Shown: positions 1 to 5,472, counted from the stretch's first letter. The stretch: 7,451 nucleotides of DNA from Deltaproteobacteria bacterium UBA5799 (GCA_002418185.1 DIDN01000146.1:3152-10602), one strand, 5' to 3'. Notes: generated by a model not told the origin, from the letters alone. Made by a program: numbers and translations.

Positions 1-119
1 ATGCTCCGCTTTTTATTCCCGGCCTTCCTTGATGGCGGGAAAAACCTCCAATTTTTAGAAGTTGCCGGATGTGAAGTATCCTTTTTCGCTCCCTTTTGAA
101 AGCGTACGGGAGGCGCTTT

Positions 120-791
120 TCAGTACGCGCCTGTCTTGAGGTCGGGGAAACGGAAGCCCTCGAGCACTTTAAGCTCAAAGAGGCCGGGGTAATTCCCGTC
201 CTCAAGCAGTATCTTCCTTACGTTGCCCTGCCAGAGGCCGTAGAAGAGCTCCTTTTCCTCGTCCGTAGCCACGCCCCTCACTACCTTCGGCATGACGTCG
301 TTCATCCTCGGGTCTCCGGAGAGGGCCTGGGGGTTGTATGAGACCTCTACGGCCTTGCCGGTGTCCTCTCTCTGGAATATGAAGGTGTTGAACTGCGGAT
401 CCTCTGTATCGAAGAATAGCTTGTTGTTCCTGCCGAACCTCCCGCCGAGGCCCTTGAAGCCGGTTACGCCCGCAGCCCCGGTAATGAGTGAAATTACATG
501 GGCTTGCGGGCCGTAGGCCAGGTCGCCGGGGCCGCCTTTTATTACGACCCTTATCTCCCCCCTTACCGGCGCCTCTTTGCCGTAAAGCGCCTTGAGGGCC
601 TTCTGCGTAAGCCTGTACGCCCCTGAAACCGCCGGACATGAATGACCGGCCACCAGCACCGCATCAGTATAGTTGATTACGAAAAGCTCGTTCTCGTCCT
701 GGGCGCCGAGGATATGCGCAAGCGGCTCCTTTAGCCTTATGGGCTCGACCTCTTCGAAGAATCCCTGGCGCCAGTTTGTGGTGTTCCTCAT
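120..791 (-). CDS. FmdE-like (formylmethanofuran dehydrogenase subunit E domain) protein, standalone
   Basis: A 223-residue protein without signal peptide or membrane segment, so probably cytoplasmic. Residues 48-55 read AGHSCPAV, which matches the GHxCPG-type motif of the FmdE family. The following helix (about 56-70) and a conserved-looking stretch GGRFGRNNKLFFD (116-128) also fit. In methanogens the FmdE subunit belongs to molybdenum/tungsten formylmethanofuran dehydrogenase; bacterial standalone homologues have no settled function. C52 is the only cysteine, so the C-terminal cysteine-rich zinc finger of longer FmdE proteins is absent. The ATG at 791 is preceded by AGAGGAG (minus strand, 803-797) at 5 bp spacing, and a promoter lies just upstream, so it is probably monocistronic. 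It is divergent from the MerR-kamA cassette. The family call is from motif memory; the biochemical role is unknown. Confidence 0.72.
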   Translation of the reverse strand: MRNTTNWRQGFFEEVEPIRLKEPLAHILGAQDENELFVINYTDAVLVAGHSCPAVSGAYRLTQKALKALYGKEAPVRGEIRVVIKGGPGDLAYGPQAHVISLITGAAGVTGFKGLGGRFGRNNKLFFDTEDPQFNTFIFQREDTGKAVEVSYNPQALSGDPRMNDVMPKVVRGVATDEEKELFYGLWQGNVRKILLEDGNYPGLFELKVLEGFRFPDLKTGAY

Positions 792-833
792 AAAAACTCC
801 TCTCTATCCCGGGTTAAACGGCCCGGAACAAAA

Positions 834-862
834 ATTTTAACAAAAACAGGCCATATGTTCAA
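834..862 (-). promoter_or_regulatory. sigma70-type promoter of the FmdE-like gene
   Basis: On the minus strand TTGAAC (862-857) and TAAAAT (839-834) are separated by exactly 17 bp. The predicted transcription start is near 827, about 36 bp before the ATG at 791. That leader could form a small hairpin from CCGGG/CCCGG (826-822 with 813-809). Good match by eye; not tested. Confidence 0.6.
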
Positions 863-1039
863 TAACCATATTTGCAGATAAGCAGCATAAAGACACTGAT
901 ATTTGTCGTTAATCCGGCATCTTGGGTTGTAAATGCCCTGCTCTAAGGGGAAAATCCGCTCAGGAGACTGCAATAAATCCGAACACAGGAGACCAGAAAA
1001 GACCGGTTTAGAAACACATTAATTTTTGAAGGATTTCTC

Positions 1040-1068
1040 TTGACAAGTTTGAATTTGATTTATAAAAT
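1040..1068 (+). promoter_or_regulatory. sigma70-type promoter of the MerR-kamA cassette
   Basis: A consensus -35 TTGACA (1040-1045) is followed after 17 bp by TAAAAT (1063-1068). The predicted start near 1075 leaves a leader of about 68 nt before the GTG at 1143. The elements sit in an AT-rich block and overlap repeated AAGTTTRA motifs, so repression or activation by the first gene product is possible. MerR-family regulators usually bind spacers of 19-20 bp; this spacer is an ordinary 17 bp, so classical MerR-style DNA twisting is not implied. Confidence 0.62.
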
Positions 1069-1104
1069 AAGTTTAATCTTGTTTCTCGGATTATTTTTGA
1101 ACTT
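1045..1104. promoter_or_regulatory. AAGTTTRA-like repeats, candidate operator
   Basis: AAGTTTGA (1045-1052) overlaps the -35 element and AAGTTTAA (1069-1076) lies just after the -10 element, 24 bp further on as a direct repeat. TTGAACTT (1097-1104) is an inverted copy differing at one position. A looser pairing of ACAAG (1043-1047) with CTTGT (1078-1082) brackets the promoter. The arrangement would suit binding of the neighbouring MerR-type regulator, but in AT-rich DNA such short repeats also arise by chance. Confidence 0.3.
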
Positions 1105-1142
1105 AATGTTCTTTTCATACAAATACAGGAGCCAGTACAGGG

Positions 1143-1412
1143 GTGGGCATAAGAACTCCAGACCTGCTTTCAAAAATCGATATTCCCAGGCAAAAACTCT
1201 ATTACCTTGAGCAGAAGGGGTTCATAAAGCCCCGGAAAATACTCATCGGCGATAAGGAGTTCAGGGAATACTCCGACGAGGATGTAAAGAAGGTCGAATT
1301 CATCTGGAAGTACCTTAAGAAAGGTTTCAAATACAAGATAGCCTACGAAAAAGCCATGGAAGAGCTCCAGAACCCGCAGTTGAACCTGGTCAAAACTGAA
1401 AAACCCGCTTAG
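1143..1412 (+). CDS. small single-domain MerR-family transcriptional regulator
   Basis: An 89-residue protein that looks like only the DNA-binding half of a MerR regulator. Residues about 8-27 form the helix-turn-helix, including the MerR-like stretch KLYYLEQKGFIKP (18-30). A wing follows at 31-42, then the typical YSDEDVKKVEFIWKYLKKG region (43-61), and the chain ends shortly after with no dimerisation helix of usual length and no effector domain. There is no cysteine, so no metal- or redox-sensing site of the classical type. The start is a GTG at 1143 with AGGAG at 1127-1131 (11 bp spacing, slightly long). The stop is 17 bp before kamA, which has its own strong Shine-Dalgarno, so both are probably in one operon from the promoter at 1040. 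Likely role: local control of kamA and/or itself (inference). Confidence 0.8.
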   Translation: MGIRTPDLLSKIDIPRQKLYYLEQKGFIKPRKILIGDKEFREYSDEDVKKVEFIWKYLKKGFKYKIAYEKAMEELQNPQLNLVKTEKPA

Positions 1413-1429
1413 ACGGTAGGAGGAGCCGA

Positions 1430-2602
1430 ATGGAGGGGCTTTCAATAAGCTCTGAACCGCCCAGTAGTAAAACGGCTAAGATCGAGGGGAGGTCCGATTT
1501 AGCCGAGTACATCGAATGCCCCGCCTCAAGGCCGGAGAGCTGGAACGACTGGAAATGGCAGATCAGAAACCGCATCACCTCGCTTGAGGCGCTGAAAGAC
1601 CTCATGCCCCTCTCAAGGAGGGAAGAAGAAGGAATAAAGCGCGCTACCGGCCGCCTGGCCATGGCCATCACCCCCTATTTTCTCTCGCTCATCGACAGAC
1701 AGGACCCCAGGTGCCCCATAAGGAAGCAGGCCATACCGAGAATAGAGGAGTTCAGCGTCTCCTCTTGCGAGTTGGTAGACCCCTGCGGCGAGGACTCCCA
1801 TTCCCCTGTCCCGGGGCTCGTCCACAGGTACCCTGACAGGGCGCTCCTCATAGTGACCGACTCCTGCGCCATGTACTGCAGGTACTGCACGAGGAAACGG
1901 ATGGTCGGGGAAGAGCACCCGCCCATGCCCGTTGAGCGCTTCGACGACGCGATAAAGTACATCAGGTCGAAAAAATCGATCAGGGACATCCTGATTTCCG
2001 GCGGCGACCCGCTCATGATGAAGACCGAGCTCCTCGAGGACTACATAAAGAGGCTCCGGGCCATACCGCACCTCGAGATTATAAGGATAGGCACCAGGGT
2101 CCCGGTGACGCTCCCCATGAGGATAACCGGGGAGCTCGCGGCCATGCTCAGGAAGTACCACCCGCTCTATATAAGCATCCATTTCTCGCACCCCAGGGAG
2201 ATATCCCCGGAGGTCGAGAAGGCCTGCTCCACGCTCGCGGACGCGGGCATCCCGCTCGGCAGCCAGACCGTGCTCTTGAAGGGCGTAAACGACAGGCCCG
2301 TGGTCATGAAAAAGCTCATGCAGGAGCTCTTGAAGATAAGGGTCAGGCCCTATTACATCTACCAGTGCGACATGGCGGTCGGCACGGGCCACTTCAGGAC
2401 CCCGGTCTCGGTGGGCATGAATATAATGGAGGAGCTCCGCGGCCACACTACAGGCTACGCGGTGCCGACCTTCGTGGTCGACGCGCCCGGGGGAGGCGGG
2501 AAGATACCGGTTGCGCCGACCTATCTCCTTTCCCAGGCCAAGGGCAGGCTTACCCTCAGGAACTACGAGAACAAGATATTCACCTATTCAGAACCGGAGT
2601 GA
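1430..2602 (+). CDS. kamA: L-lysine 2,3-aminomutase (radical SAM, PLP)
   Basis: A 390-residue cytoplasmic radical-SAM enzyme interconverting L-lysine and L-beta-lysine. The iron-sulfur/SAM motif is CxxxCxxC with C146, C150 and C153 (CAMYCRYC). The GGDP motif follows at 191-194. The PLP lysine is K358 in APGGGGKIP (352-360). D314 (YQCD) and D351 (FVVD), 37 residues apart, match the two aspartates that bind the substrate amine in clostridial KamA; from memory, glutamate 2,3-aminomutases carry Lys and Asn there, so lysine is the likely substrate. Unlike the clostridial enzyme, the chain stops at TYSEPE without the cysteine-rich tail, and the zinc cysteine in its INDC motif is R289 here. The ATG at 1430 has AGGAGGAG at 1418-1425. 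Beta-lysine may feed N-acetyl-beta-lysine osmolyte synthesis, but no acetyltransferase (ablB) is in the window. EF-P lysyl-modification (EpmB-like) is a less likely alternative. Confidence 0.93.
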   Translation: MEGLSISSEPPSSKTAKIEGRSDLAEYIECPASRPESWNDWKWQIRNRITSLEALKDLMPLSRREEEGIKRATGRLAMAITPYFLSLIDRQDPRCPIRKQAIPRIEEFSVSSCELVDPCGEDSHSPVPGLVHRYPDRALLIVTDSCAMYCRYCTRKRMVGEEHPPMPVERFDDAIKYIRSKKSIRDILISGGDPLMMKTELLEDYIKRLRAIPHLEIIRIGTRVPVTLPMRITGELAAMLRKYHPLYISIHFSHPREISPEVEKACSTLADAGIPLGSQTVLLKGVNDRPVVMKKLMQELLKIRVRPYYIYQCDMAVGTGHFRTPVSVGMNIMEELRGHTTGYAVPTFVVDAPGGGGKIPVAPTYLLSQAKGRLTLRNYENKIFTYSEPE

Positions 2603-2605
2603 CGG

Positions 2606-2899
2606 ATGAAGATAGACGACCTGCTGGACGGACTGGAAGGGGGAGGGGCGGCTCTTCCGTCTGGGCCTGACAAGGAAGAACCGACCGCAAGGGCCAGGCC
2701 GGCCCGTTTAGAGGACCAGGAGAACTATCTCCTGAACTGGCTTACCGCCACGCCCGCCCAGATGAGGACGTTCAGCAGCCGAGAGCTCGACCCCGAGAGA
2801 AGGCACGAGGCGGTGCTTTCCGCCCTCCTCAAAGAGCGGAGCCGAAACGTCGTGCCATTCAGGCCAGTTTCGAGAAAGACCCGCGCGGGCGCGGACTGA
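2606..2899 (+). CDS. conserved-looking hypothetical protein downstream of kamA
   Basis: A 97-residue soluble protein that I do not recognise. It begins with a short amphipathic segment (MKIDDLLDGLEGGG), continues with a Pro/Glu/Arg-rich and probably disordered stretch (about 15-35), then a likely helical core of about 36-78 (NYLLNWLTATPAQM, ERRHEAVLSALLKERS), and ends in a basic tail (about 79-96). There is no signal peptide, membrane segment or cysteine. The ATG lies only 3 bp after the kamA stop, with GGAG at 2596-2599 inside the end of kamA (6 bp spacing), so translation is probably coupled to kamA. Codon use resembles its neighbours. The linkage suggests a role connected with KamA or its regulator, but no function can be assigned. 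Confidence 0.66.
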   Translation: MKIDDLLDGLEGGGAALPSGPDKEEPTARARPARLEDQENYLLNWLTATPAQMRTFSSRELDPERRHEAVLSALLKERSRNVVPFRPVSRKTRAGAD

Positions 2900-2940
2900 G
2901 CCTCGCGTCTCAGCCACGCTTCTCTTTCCCGTATCCCGCC

Positions 2941-2969
2941 TTGATTTCCTGCCCTGTTAATACTATATT
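2941..2969 (+). promoter_or_regulatory. promoter of pyrE
   Basis: TTGATT (2941-2946) and TATATT (2964-2969) are separated by 17 bp, giving a predicted start near 2976 and a leader of about 29 nt. The leader is too short for a classical pyrimidine attenuator and no U-rich terminator hairpin is visible in it. pyrE therefore seems to be a separate unit from the kamA cassette that ends at 2899. Confidence 0.55.
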
Positions 2970-3004
2970 ATAGTGAGCGTACACTTAGTAAAAAGGAGCA
3001 GGGC

Positions 3005-3658
3005 ATGGAAGACTTTTCACACCAGGTAATGGATGAGGACTACAAGAAGGAACTCCTCGGCATACTCTATGCCAAGTCATTCAGGTACGACGAGGCCGGG
3101 TTTACGCTCTCAAGCGGCAAGAAGAGCAACGTCTACATAGACGTAAAGAAGACGGCCCTCTCGTCTGTCGCCATGGAGCTTATAGGCTATGCGTACTTCC
3201 AGAAACTGAAGCTCGCGCCGATCGATGCAATCGGCGGCATGACCTTCGGGGCCGACCCCATAGCCTACGCGGCGGCCCTGGTCAGCACGGTCCGGGGCAA
3301 GTACCTCGACGTATTCGTCGTAAGGAAGGAACCCAAGGGGCACGGCACCCAGGCCTGGGTAGAGGGCGACGTGAAGCCCGGCGCCAACGTGGTCGTCGTC
3401 GAGGACGTGGTGACGACCGGGGCCTCCACCATCAAGGCCGTTGAGAAGGCCAAGGAGGCGGGATATAACGTGCTCAGGGTTATACCGCTTCTCGACAGGG
3501 AAGAGGGCGGCGCAGAGAACATCCAGAAGGCGACCGGCGTAAAGGTCGACCCCATCTTCACCATGTCCGACCTCATGGAGATTCACAAGAAGAAGGTGGA
3601 GGAAGAGGATAGGGAGAAAAAGAAGCAGGAGAGGGCGAAGGAGAAGCCGGTATTCTGA
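3005..3658 (+). CDS. pyrE: orotate phosphoribosyltransferase
   Basis: A 217-residue cytoplasmic enzyme that joins orotate and PRPP to give orotidine 5'-phosphate and pyrophosphate, the fifth step of UMP synthesis. The orotate-side motif SSGKKSNVYIDVKK is at 36-49. The catalytic loop RKEPKGHGT (107-115) has the conserved lysines and H113. The PRPP-binding signature VVEDVVTTGAST is at 131-142, and DREEGG at 164-169. The length is near normal apart from a highly charged Lys/Glu-rich tail (about 194-214) not needed for catalysis. The ATG at 3005 is chosen because AAGGAG (2993-2998) sits 6 bp upstream; Met9 is a poorer alternative. The gene has its own promoter and terminator. Its pathway partner pyrF lies 408 bp downstream beyond a repeat element. 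Confidence 0.95.
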   Translation: MEDFSHQVMDEDYKKELLGILYAKSFRYDEAGFTLSSGKKSNVYIDVKKTALSSVAMELIGYAYFQKLKLAPIDAIGGMTFGADPIAYAAALVSTVRGKYLDVFVVRKEPKGHGTQAWVEGDVKPGANVVVVEDVVTTGASTIKAVEKAKEAGYNVLRVIPLLDREEGGAENIQKATGVKVDPIFTMSDLMEIHKKKVEEEDREKKKQERAKEKPVF

Positions 3659-3683
3659 AAGACAGCTACTTTAATATGAAAAT

Positions 3684-3723
3684 AAAAAGAGGCCCGGCCC
3701 GCAAGGGCAAGGTCTCTTTTTTT
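3684..3723 (+). terminator. intrinsic terminator of pyrE
   Basis: The outer stem AAGAGGCC (3687-3694) pairs with GGTCTCTT (3711-3718), with one G-U pair. The inner stem GCCC (3697-3700) pairs with GGGC (3705-3708) and closes a GCAA tetraloop (GNRA type). A run of T residues at 3717-3723 follows, and a run of A residues upstream can extend the stem. It lies about 25 bp after the pyrE stop. Confidence 0.82.
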
Positions 3724-3837
3724 GTTTAACCTCTAAAAATCAGGAAGTATGGTTGATTCGGTTTTCTGTCATTCTGAGAGAGCGTAAGCGGCCGATGAAT
3801 CTCAGGACCACTTATTTTTAGATGAACGGCCAGAAAC

Positions 3838-3859
3838 CCCCGGCCTTTCAAGGCCGGGG
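3838..3859. repeat. GC-rich perfect hairpin 1 (CCCCGGCCTT arm)
   Basis: CCCCGGCCTT (3838-3847) and AAGGCCGGGG (3850-3859) form a 10-bp perfect inverted repeat around TC. It is flanked by near-identical 11-mers GATGAACGGCC (3821-3831) and GATGAATGGCC (3859-3869), one mismatch, the second overlapping the last base of the stem. The same CCCCGGCCT palindrome recurs at 3934-3953. Confidence 0.7.
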
Positions 3860-3876
3860 ATGAATGGCCGCCCGGA

Positions 3877-3902
3877 GCTATGCCAGCGTAAGCTGGCATA
3901 GC
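3877..3902. repeat. perfect 11-bp hairpin with GTAA tetraloop
   Basis: GCTATGCCAGC (3877-3887) pairs perfectly with GCTGGCATAGC (3892-3902) around GTAA, a GNRA-type loop. It lies midway between the two CCCCGGCCT hairpins. No U-tract follows, so it is not an intrinsic terminator. Confidence 0.7.
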
Positions 3903-3933
3903 GGAGGCAATATCGTCTCACTGGTTCCCGATA

Positions 3934-3953
3934 CCCCGGCCTTCAGGCCGGGG
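3934..3953. repeat. GC-rich perfect hairpin 2 (CCCCGGCCT arm)
   Basis: CCCCGGCCT (3934-3942) and AGGCCGGGG (3945-3953) form a 9-bp perfect inverted repeat around TC, a second copy of the core of hairpin 1. No U-tract follows. The two copies bracket the GTAA hairpin. Confidence 0.7.
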
Positions 3954-4066
3954 AGGGGTTCATTAAACAATAGATTCTTCGCTGCGCTCAGAATGACAAG
4001 AGGTTTATTCACCAGGACGCCCGTGCTCTTGGCGCAGGGTATTTACAATTCCGAGAGGGAACCTTT

Positions 4067-4789
4067 GTGAGCCTTTCCCCCAAAGACAGGATAATATTCG
4101 CCCTTGACGTGCCCGACCTTGAAGGCGCGCAAAAGTACGTGGGCCTCTTGAAAGACCGCGTGGGCCTGTTCAAGGTCGGGCTTGAGCTATTCGTGGCCTG
4201 CGGCCCGGAGGTGGTGAGGACAATCCGGGAAAAGGGGGGGAGGGGCGTATTCCTCGACTTGAAGTTCCACGACATACCCGAGACCGTTAAGGGCGCAGTG
4301 CGCTCGGCAGAGGCCCTGGGCGCGGATTTCATGACAGTGCACACTTCGGACGGGAGCTCCGTTCTCAGGGCCGCGGTAGAGGCCGCCGGGAAGACAAAGG
4401 TGCTGGGCGTGACGGTACTTACAAGCCTTTCGAGGGAGTCATTTCCTGAAGCCGGAATAGACGGTAATTTCACGCCCGAATCGCTCGTCCTGCACAGGGC
4501 TCGCGTGGCGAAGGACGCAGGGTGCGCCGGGGTCGTCTCTTCCGGCCTTGAGGCAAAGGCTGTCCGGGATTCACTCGGCCCGGACTTCCTCATCGTCACG
4601 CCGGGCGTGCGCATGGCAGAAGACGCCAGGGGCGACCAGAAAAGGGTCGTTACCCCGTTCGAGGCCGTCTCGAACGGCGCGGACTATATCGTCGTGGGCC
4701 GCCCAATAAGGGACGCAAAAGACCCGGTTGGCGCGGCTGAAAGTATCGCCTCGGAAATCGAAAAGGCGTTGCAGGGAAGGCCTCTCTAA
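4067..4789 (+). CDS. pyrF: orotidine 5'-phosphate decarboxylase
   Basis: A 240-residue TIM-barrel enzyme that decarboxylates OMP to UMP, the final step of de novo pyrimidine synthesis. The first strand carries FALDVPD (11-17). The catalytic DxKxxD motif is LDLKFHDIP (63-71), with D64, K66 and D69. The phosphate-binding end shows VTPGVR (177-182), GDQKR (189-193) and GRPI (211-214, R212). Length and order of motifs fit the common bacterial (type I) PyrF with no missing key residue. The start is GTG at 4067, preceded by AGAGGGA (4054-4060) at about 6 bp; there is no in-frame ATG nearby and the N-terminus aligns naturally here. No convincing promoter is visible immediately upstream, so transcription may start in or near the repeat element or read through from pyrE. 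The gene ends at a hairpin terminator and faces the minus-strand block. Confidence 0.96.
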   Translation: MSLSPKDRIIFALDVPDLEGAQKYVGLLKDRVGLFKVGLELFVACGPEVVRTIREKGGRGVFLDLKFHDIPETVKGAVRSAEALGADFMTVHTSDGSSVLRAAVEAAGKTKVLGVTVLTSLSRESFPEAGIDGNFTPESLVLHRARVAKDAGCAGVVSSGLEAKAVRDSLGPDFLIVTPGVRMAEDARGDQKRVVTPFEAVSNGADYIVVGRPIRDAKDPVGAAESIASEIEKALQGRPL

Positions 4790-4814
4790 AGCCCTCTTTT
4801 CATGCCTTGAATTG

Positions 4815-4843
4815 AAGCCCCTCTCTTTTAAAGAGGGGCTTTG
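4815..4843 (+). terminator. hairpin terminator between pyrF and the convergent exported-protein gene
   Basis: AAGCCCCTCT (4815-4824) pairs perfectly with AGAGGGGCTT (4832-4841) around a 7-nt loop, and the plus strand continues as TTTGTATT. It lies 25 bp after the pyrF stop and 15 bp from the end of the convergent gene. It mainly suits pyrF; on the minus strand the following bases are less U-rich, so bidirectional action is only possible. Confidence 0.75.
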
Positions 4844-4858
4844 TATTATCCCTTTGTC

Positions 4859-5458
4859 TTACCCTATTACAGATTCGTCCTCGAACCGCGTCTCTTCGAC
4901 GCTCGCCACGTCGAACTGGAGTCCCTGGGTATAAGGGTGCTCCTCGCCTTCCATGAGGTCCTGAATGGCCTGCGCGTATTGTTCCCTGGCCTCCTCGACA
5001 GTCACTTTGTCGGTTACTATGTCGTTTGCCAGGTTCAGGGCCAGGAAGTTCGCGGCCTCCTGGTCGCACATTGCGGACATGGTGCCCAGTGTGCGCGCGA
5101 CGATCACGCTGCCGTCGAACTCGGCAAGCTCGTCGAACTTGTCAGGGGGGACCTGGTACGCGATCGTCTGTTCGAGAGTGTCCTCATGCTCCTTGGGGAA
5201 CTTGTGCGTCACTACCTCCTTGTGAACGACCGTCTCCATCCACGGCCCGTTCTCCTCCCATATGAGCCTTGTAGGGGTTATCCCGTCAGGCTCTCCGTAT
5301 TTTTCCATCATCTGGTTCGCTGCGTTCCGCGAGGTTTCGGGCCAGCCGGAGACGACGTCCTTTGCGGATTTTCCTTCTACTGCGGTAACTGCGCTCGCAA
5401 GACTCGAGAGCGCGACAAAGAGGACCAGCAAGATCGGCAGATGCACTTTTTTTTGCAT
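4859..5458 (-). CDS. exported protein of unknown function
   Basis: A 199-residue protein with an N-terminal Sec-type signal peptide: basic MQKK, hydrophobic core (about 7-20), and a likely signal peptidase I site after ASA (21-23). The mature part is soluble, acidic, Met/Glu/Asp-rich, with one cysteine (C131), and contains WPETSRNAANQMMEKYGEPD (39-58). I have a vague memory of similar exported proteins with this start of the mature domain but cannot name a family or function. The start was set at ATG 5458 because AAGGAGG lies 7 bp upstream; a longer reading from 5524 would add 22 residues that spoil the signal peptide. It is 103 bp downstream of the M23-like gene on the same strand, so it may be independently transcribed. 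A TATTAT at 5493-5488 could be its -10 but the -35 match is poor. Confidence 0.8.
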   Translation of the reverse strand: MQKKVHLPILLVLFVALSSLASAVTAVEGKSAKDVVSGWPETSRNAANQMMEKYGEPDGITPTRLIWEENGPWMETVVHKEVVTHKFPKEHEDTLEQTIAYQVPPDKFDELAEFDGSVIVARTLGTMSAMCDQEAANFLALNLANDIVTDKVTVEEAREQYAQAIQDLMEGEEHPYTQGLQFDVASVEETRFEDESVIG

Positions 5459-5465
5459 TGCGGCA

Positions 5466-5472
5466 CCTCCTT
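5466..5472 (-). promoter_or_regulatory. ribosome binding site deciding the start of the exported protein
   Basis: AAGGAGG on the minus strand (5472-5466) sits 7 bp before ATG 5458-5456 and continues as AAGGAGGTG to 5464. It is a near-perfect Shine-Dalgarno and falls inside the longer open frame from 5524, showing that the shorter protein with an intact signal peptide is the real product. Confidence 0.75.

Larger units (their letters stand above)
792..1142. other. divergent intergenic region, AT-rich
   Basis: This 351-bp stretch between two divergent genes has no convincing coding sequence. It holds the leftward promoter (834-862), the rightward promoter (1040-1068) and a set of AAGTTTRA-like repeats (1045-1104). 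Between about 863 and 1039 I see no RNA gene, repeat or further promoter. A weak 61-codon minus frame with a TTG start (973-788) was rejected for lack of a ribosome binding site and of protein-like features. Confidence 0.6.
3767..3998. repeat. composite palindromic intergenic repeat element with 12-bp terminal inverted repeats
   Basis: TGTCATTCTGAG (3767-3778) and its exact reverse complement CTCAGAATGACA (3987-3998) bound a 232-bp non-coding segment. Each end looks like one copy of a short repeat of the form TGTCATTCTGAG-spacer-GAATCT, in opposite orientations (left 3767-3804, right 3998-3972). Inside are three perfect hairpins (3838-3859, 3877-3902, 3934-3953), a nonamer AGCGTAAGC present twice (3781-3789 and 3885-3893), and near-identical 11-mers at 3821-3831 and 3859-3869. 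There is no plausible coding sequence. It resembles the dispersed palindromic repeats (REP- or MITE-like) of bacterial intergenic regions, and the GC palindromes recall the ends of IS200/IS605-type elements, but no transposase is present. Family is unresolved; copy number cannot be seen from one window. Confidence 0.6.

Noticed and set aside
16..41. Hairpin TTCCCGGCC/GGCGGGAA near the left edge
   Set aside because: One-base bulge and no U-tract following on either strand, so not callable as a terminator.
1..99. Plus-strand frame open from the left edge to TGA at 97-99
   Set aside because: Only 32 codons, no recognisable features, touches the edge and may be chance. It could in principle be the tail of a gene to the left.
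87..120. Hairpin CGCTCCC/GGGAGGCG with TTTT at the end of the FmdE-like gene
   Set aside because: The U-tract is on the plus strand, the wrong side for the minus-strand gene, and the stem has a bulge. Not supported as its terminator.
788..973. 61-codon minus-strand frame overlapping the start of the FmdE-like gene by 4 bp
   Set aside because: TTG start, no Shine-Dalgarno, no protein-like pattern, and a strong promoter for the downstream gene lies inside it.
1613..2446. 277-codon minus-strand frame opposite kamA
   Set aside because: kamA is unambiguous from its radical SAM and PLP motifs; the antisense frame is a product of GC-rich third positions.
2896..2925. Possible terminator after the 97-residue gene (CTGAG/CTCAG)
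   Set aside because: Five-base stem and no U-tract; too weak to call.
3767..3998. CRISPR array or complete insertion sequence
   Set aside because: No regular direct repeats with unique spacers and no transposase or RNA-guided nuclease gene; the structure is palindromic only.
3864..4070. 68-codon plus-strand frame between pyrE and pyrF
   Set aside because: It runs through the perfect hairpins and inverted repeat of the palindromic element; translation is incidental.
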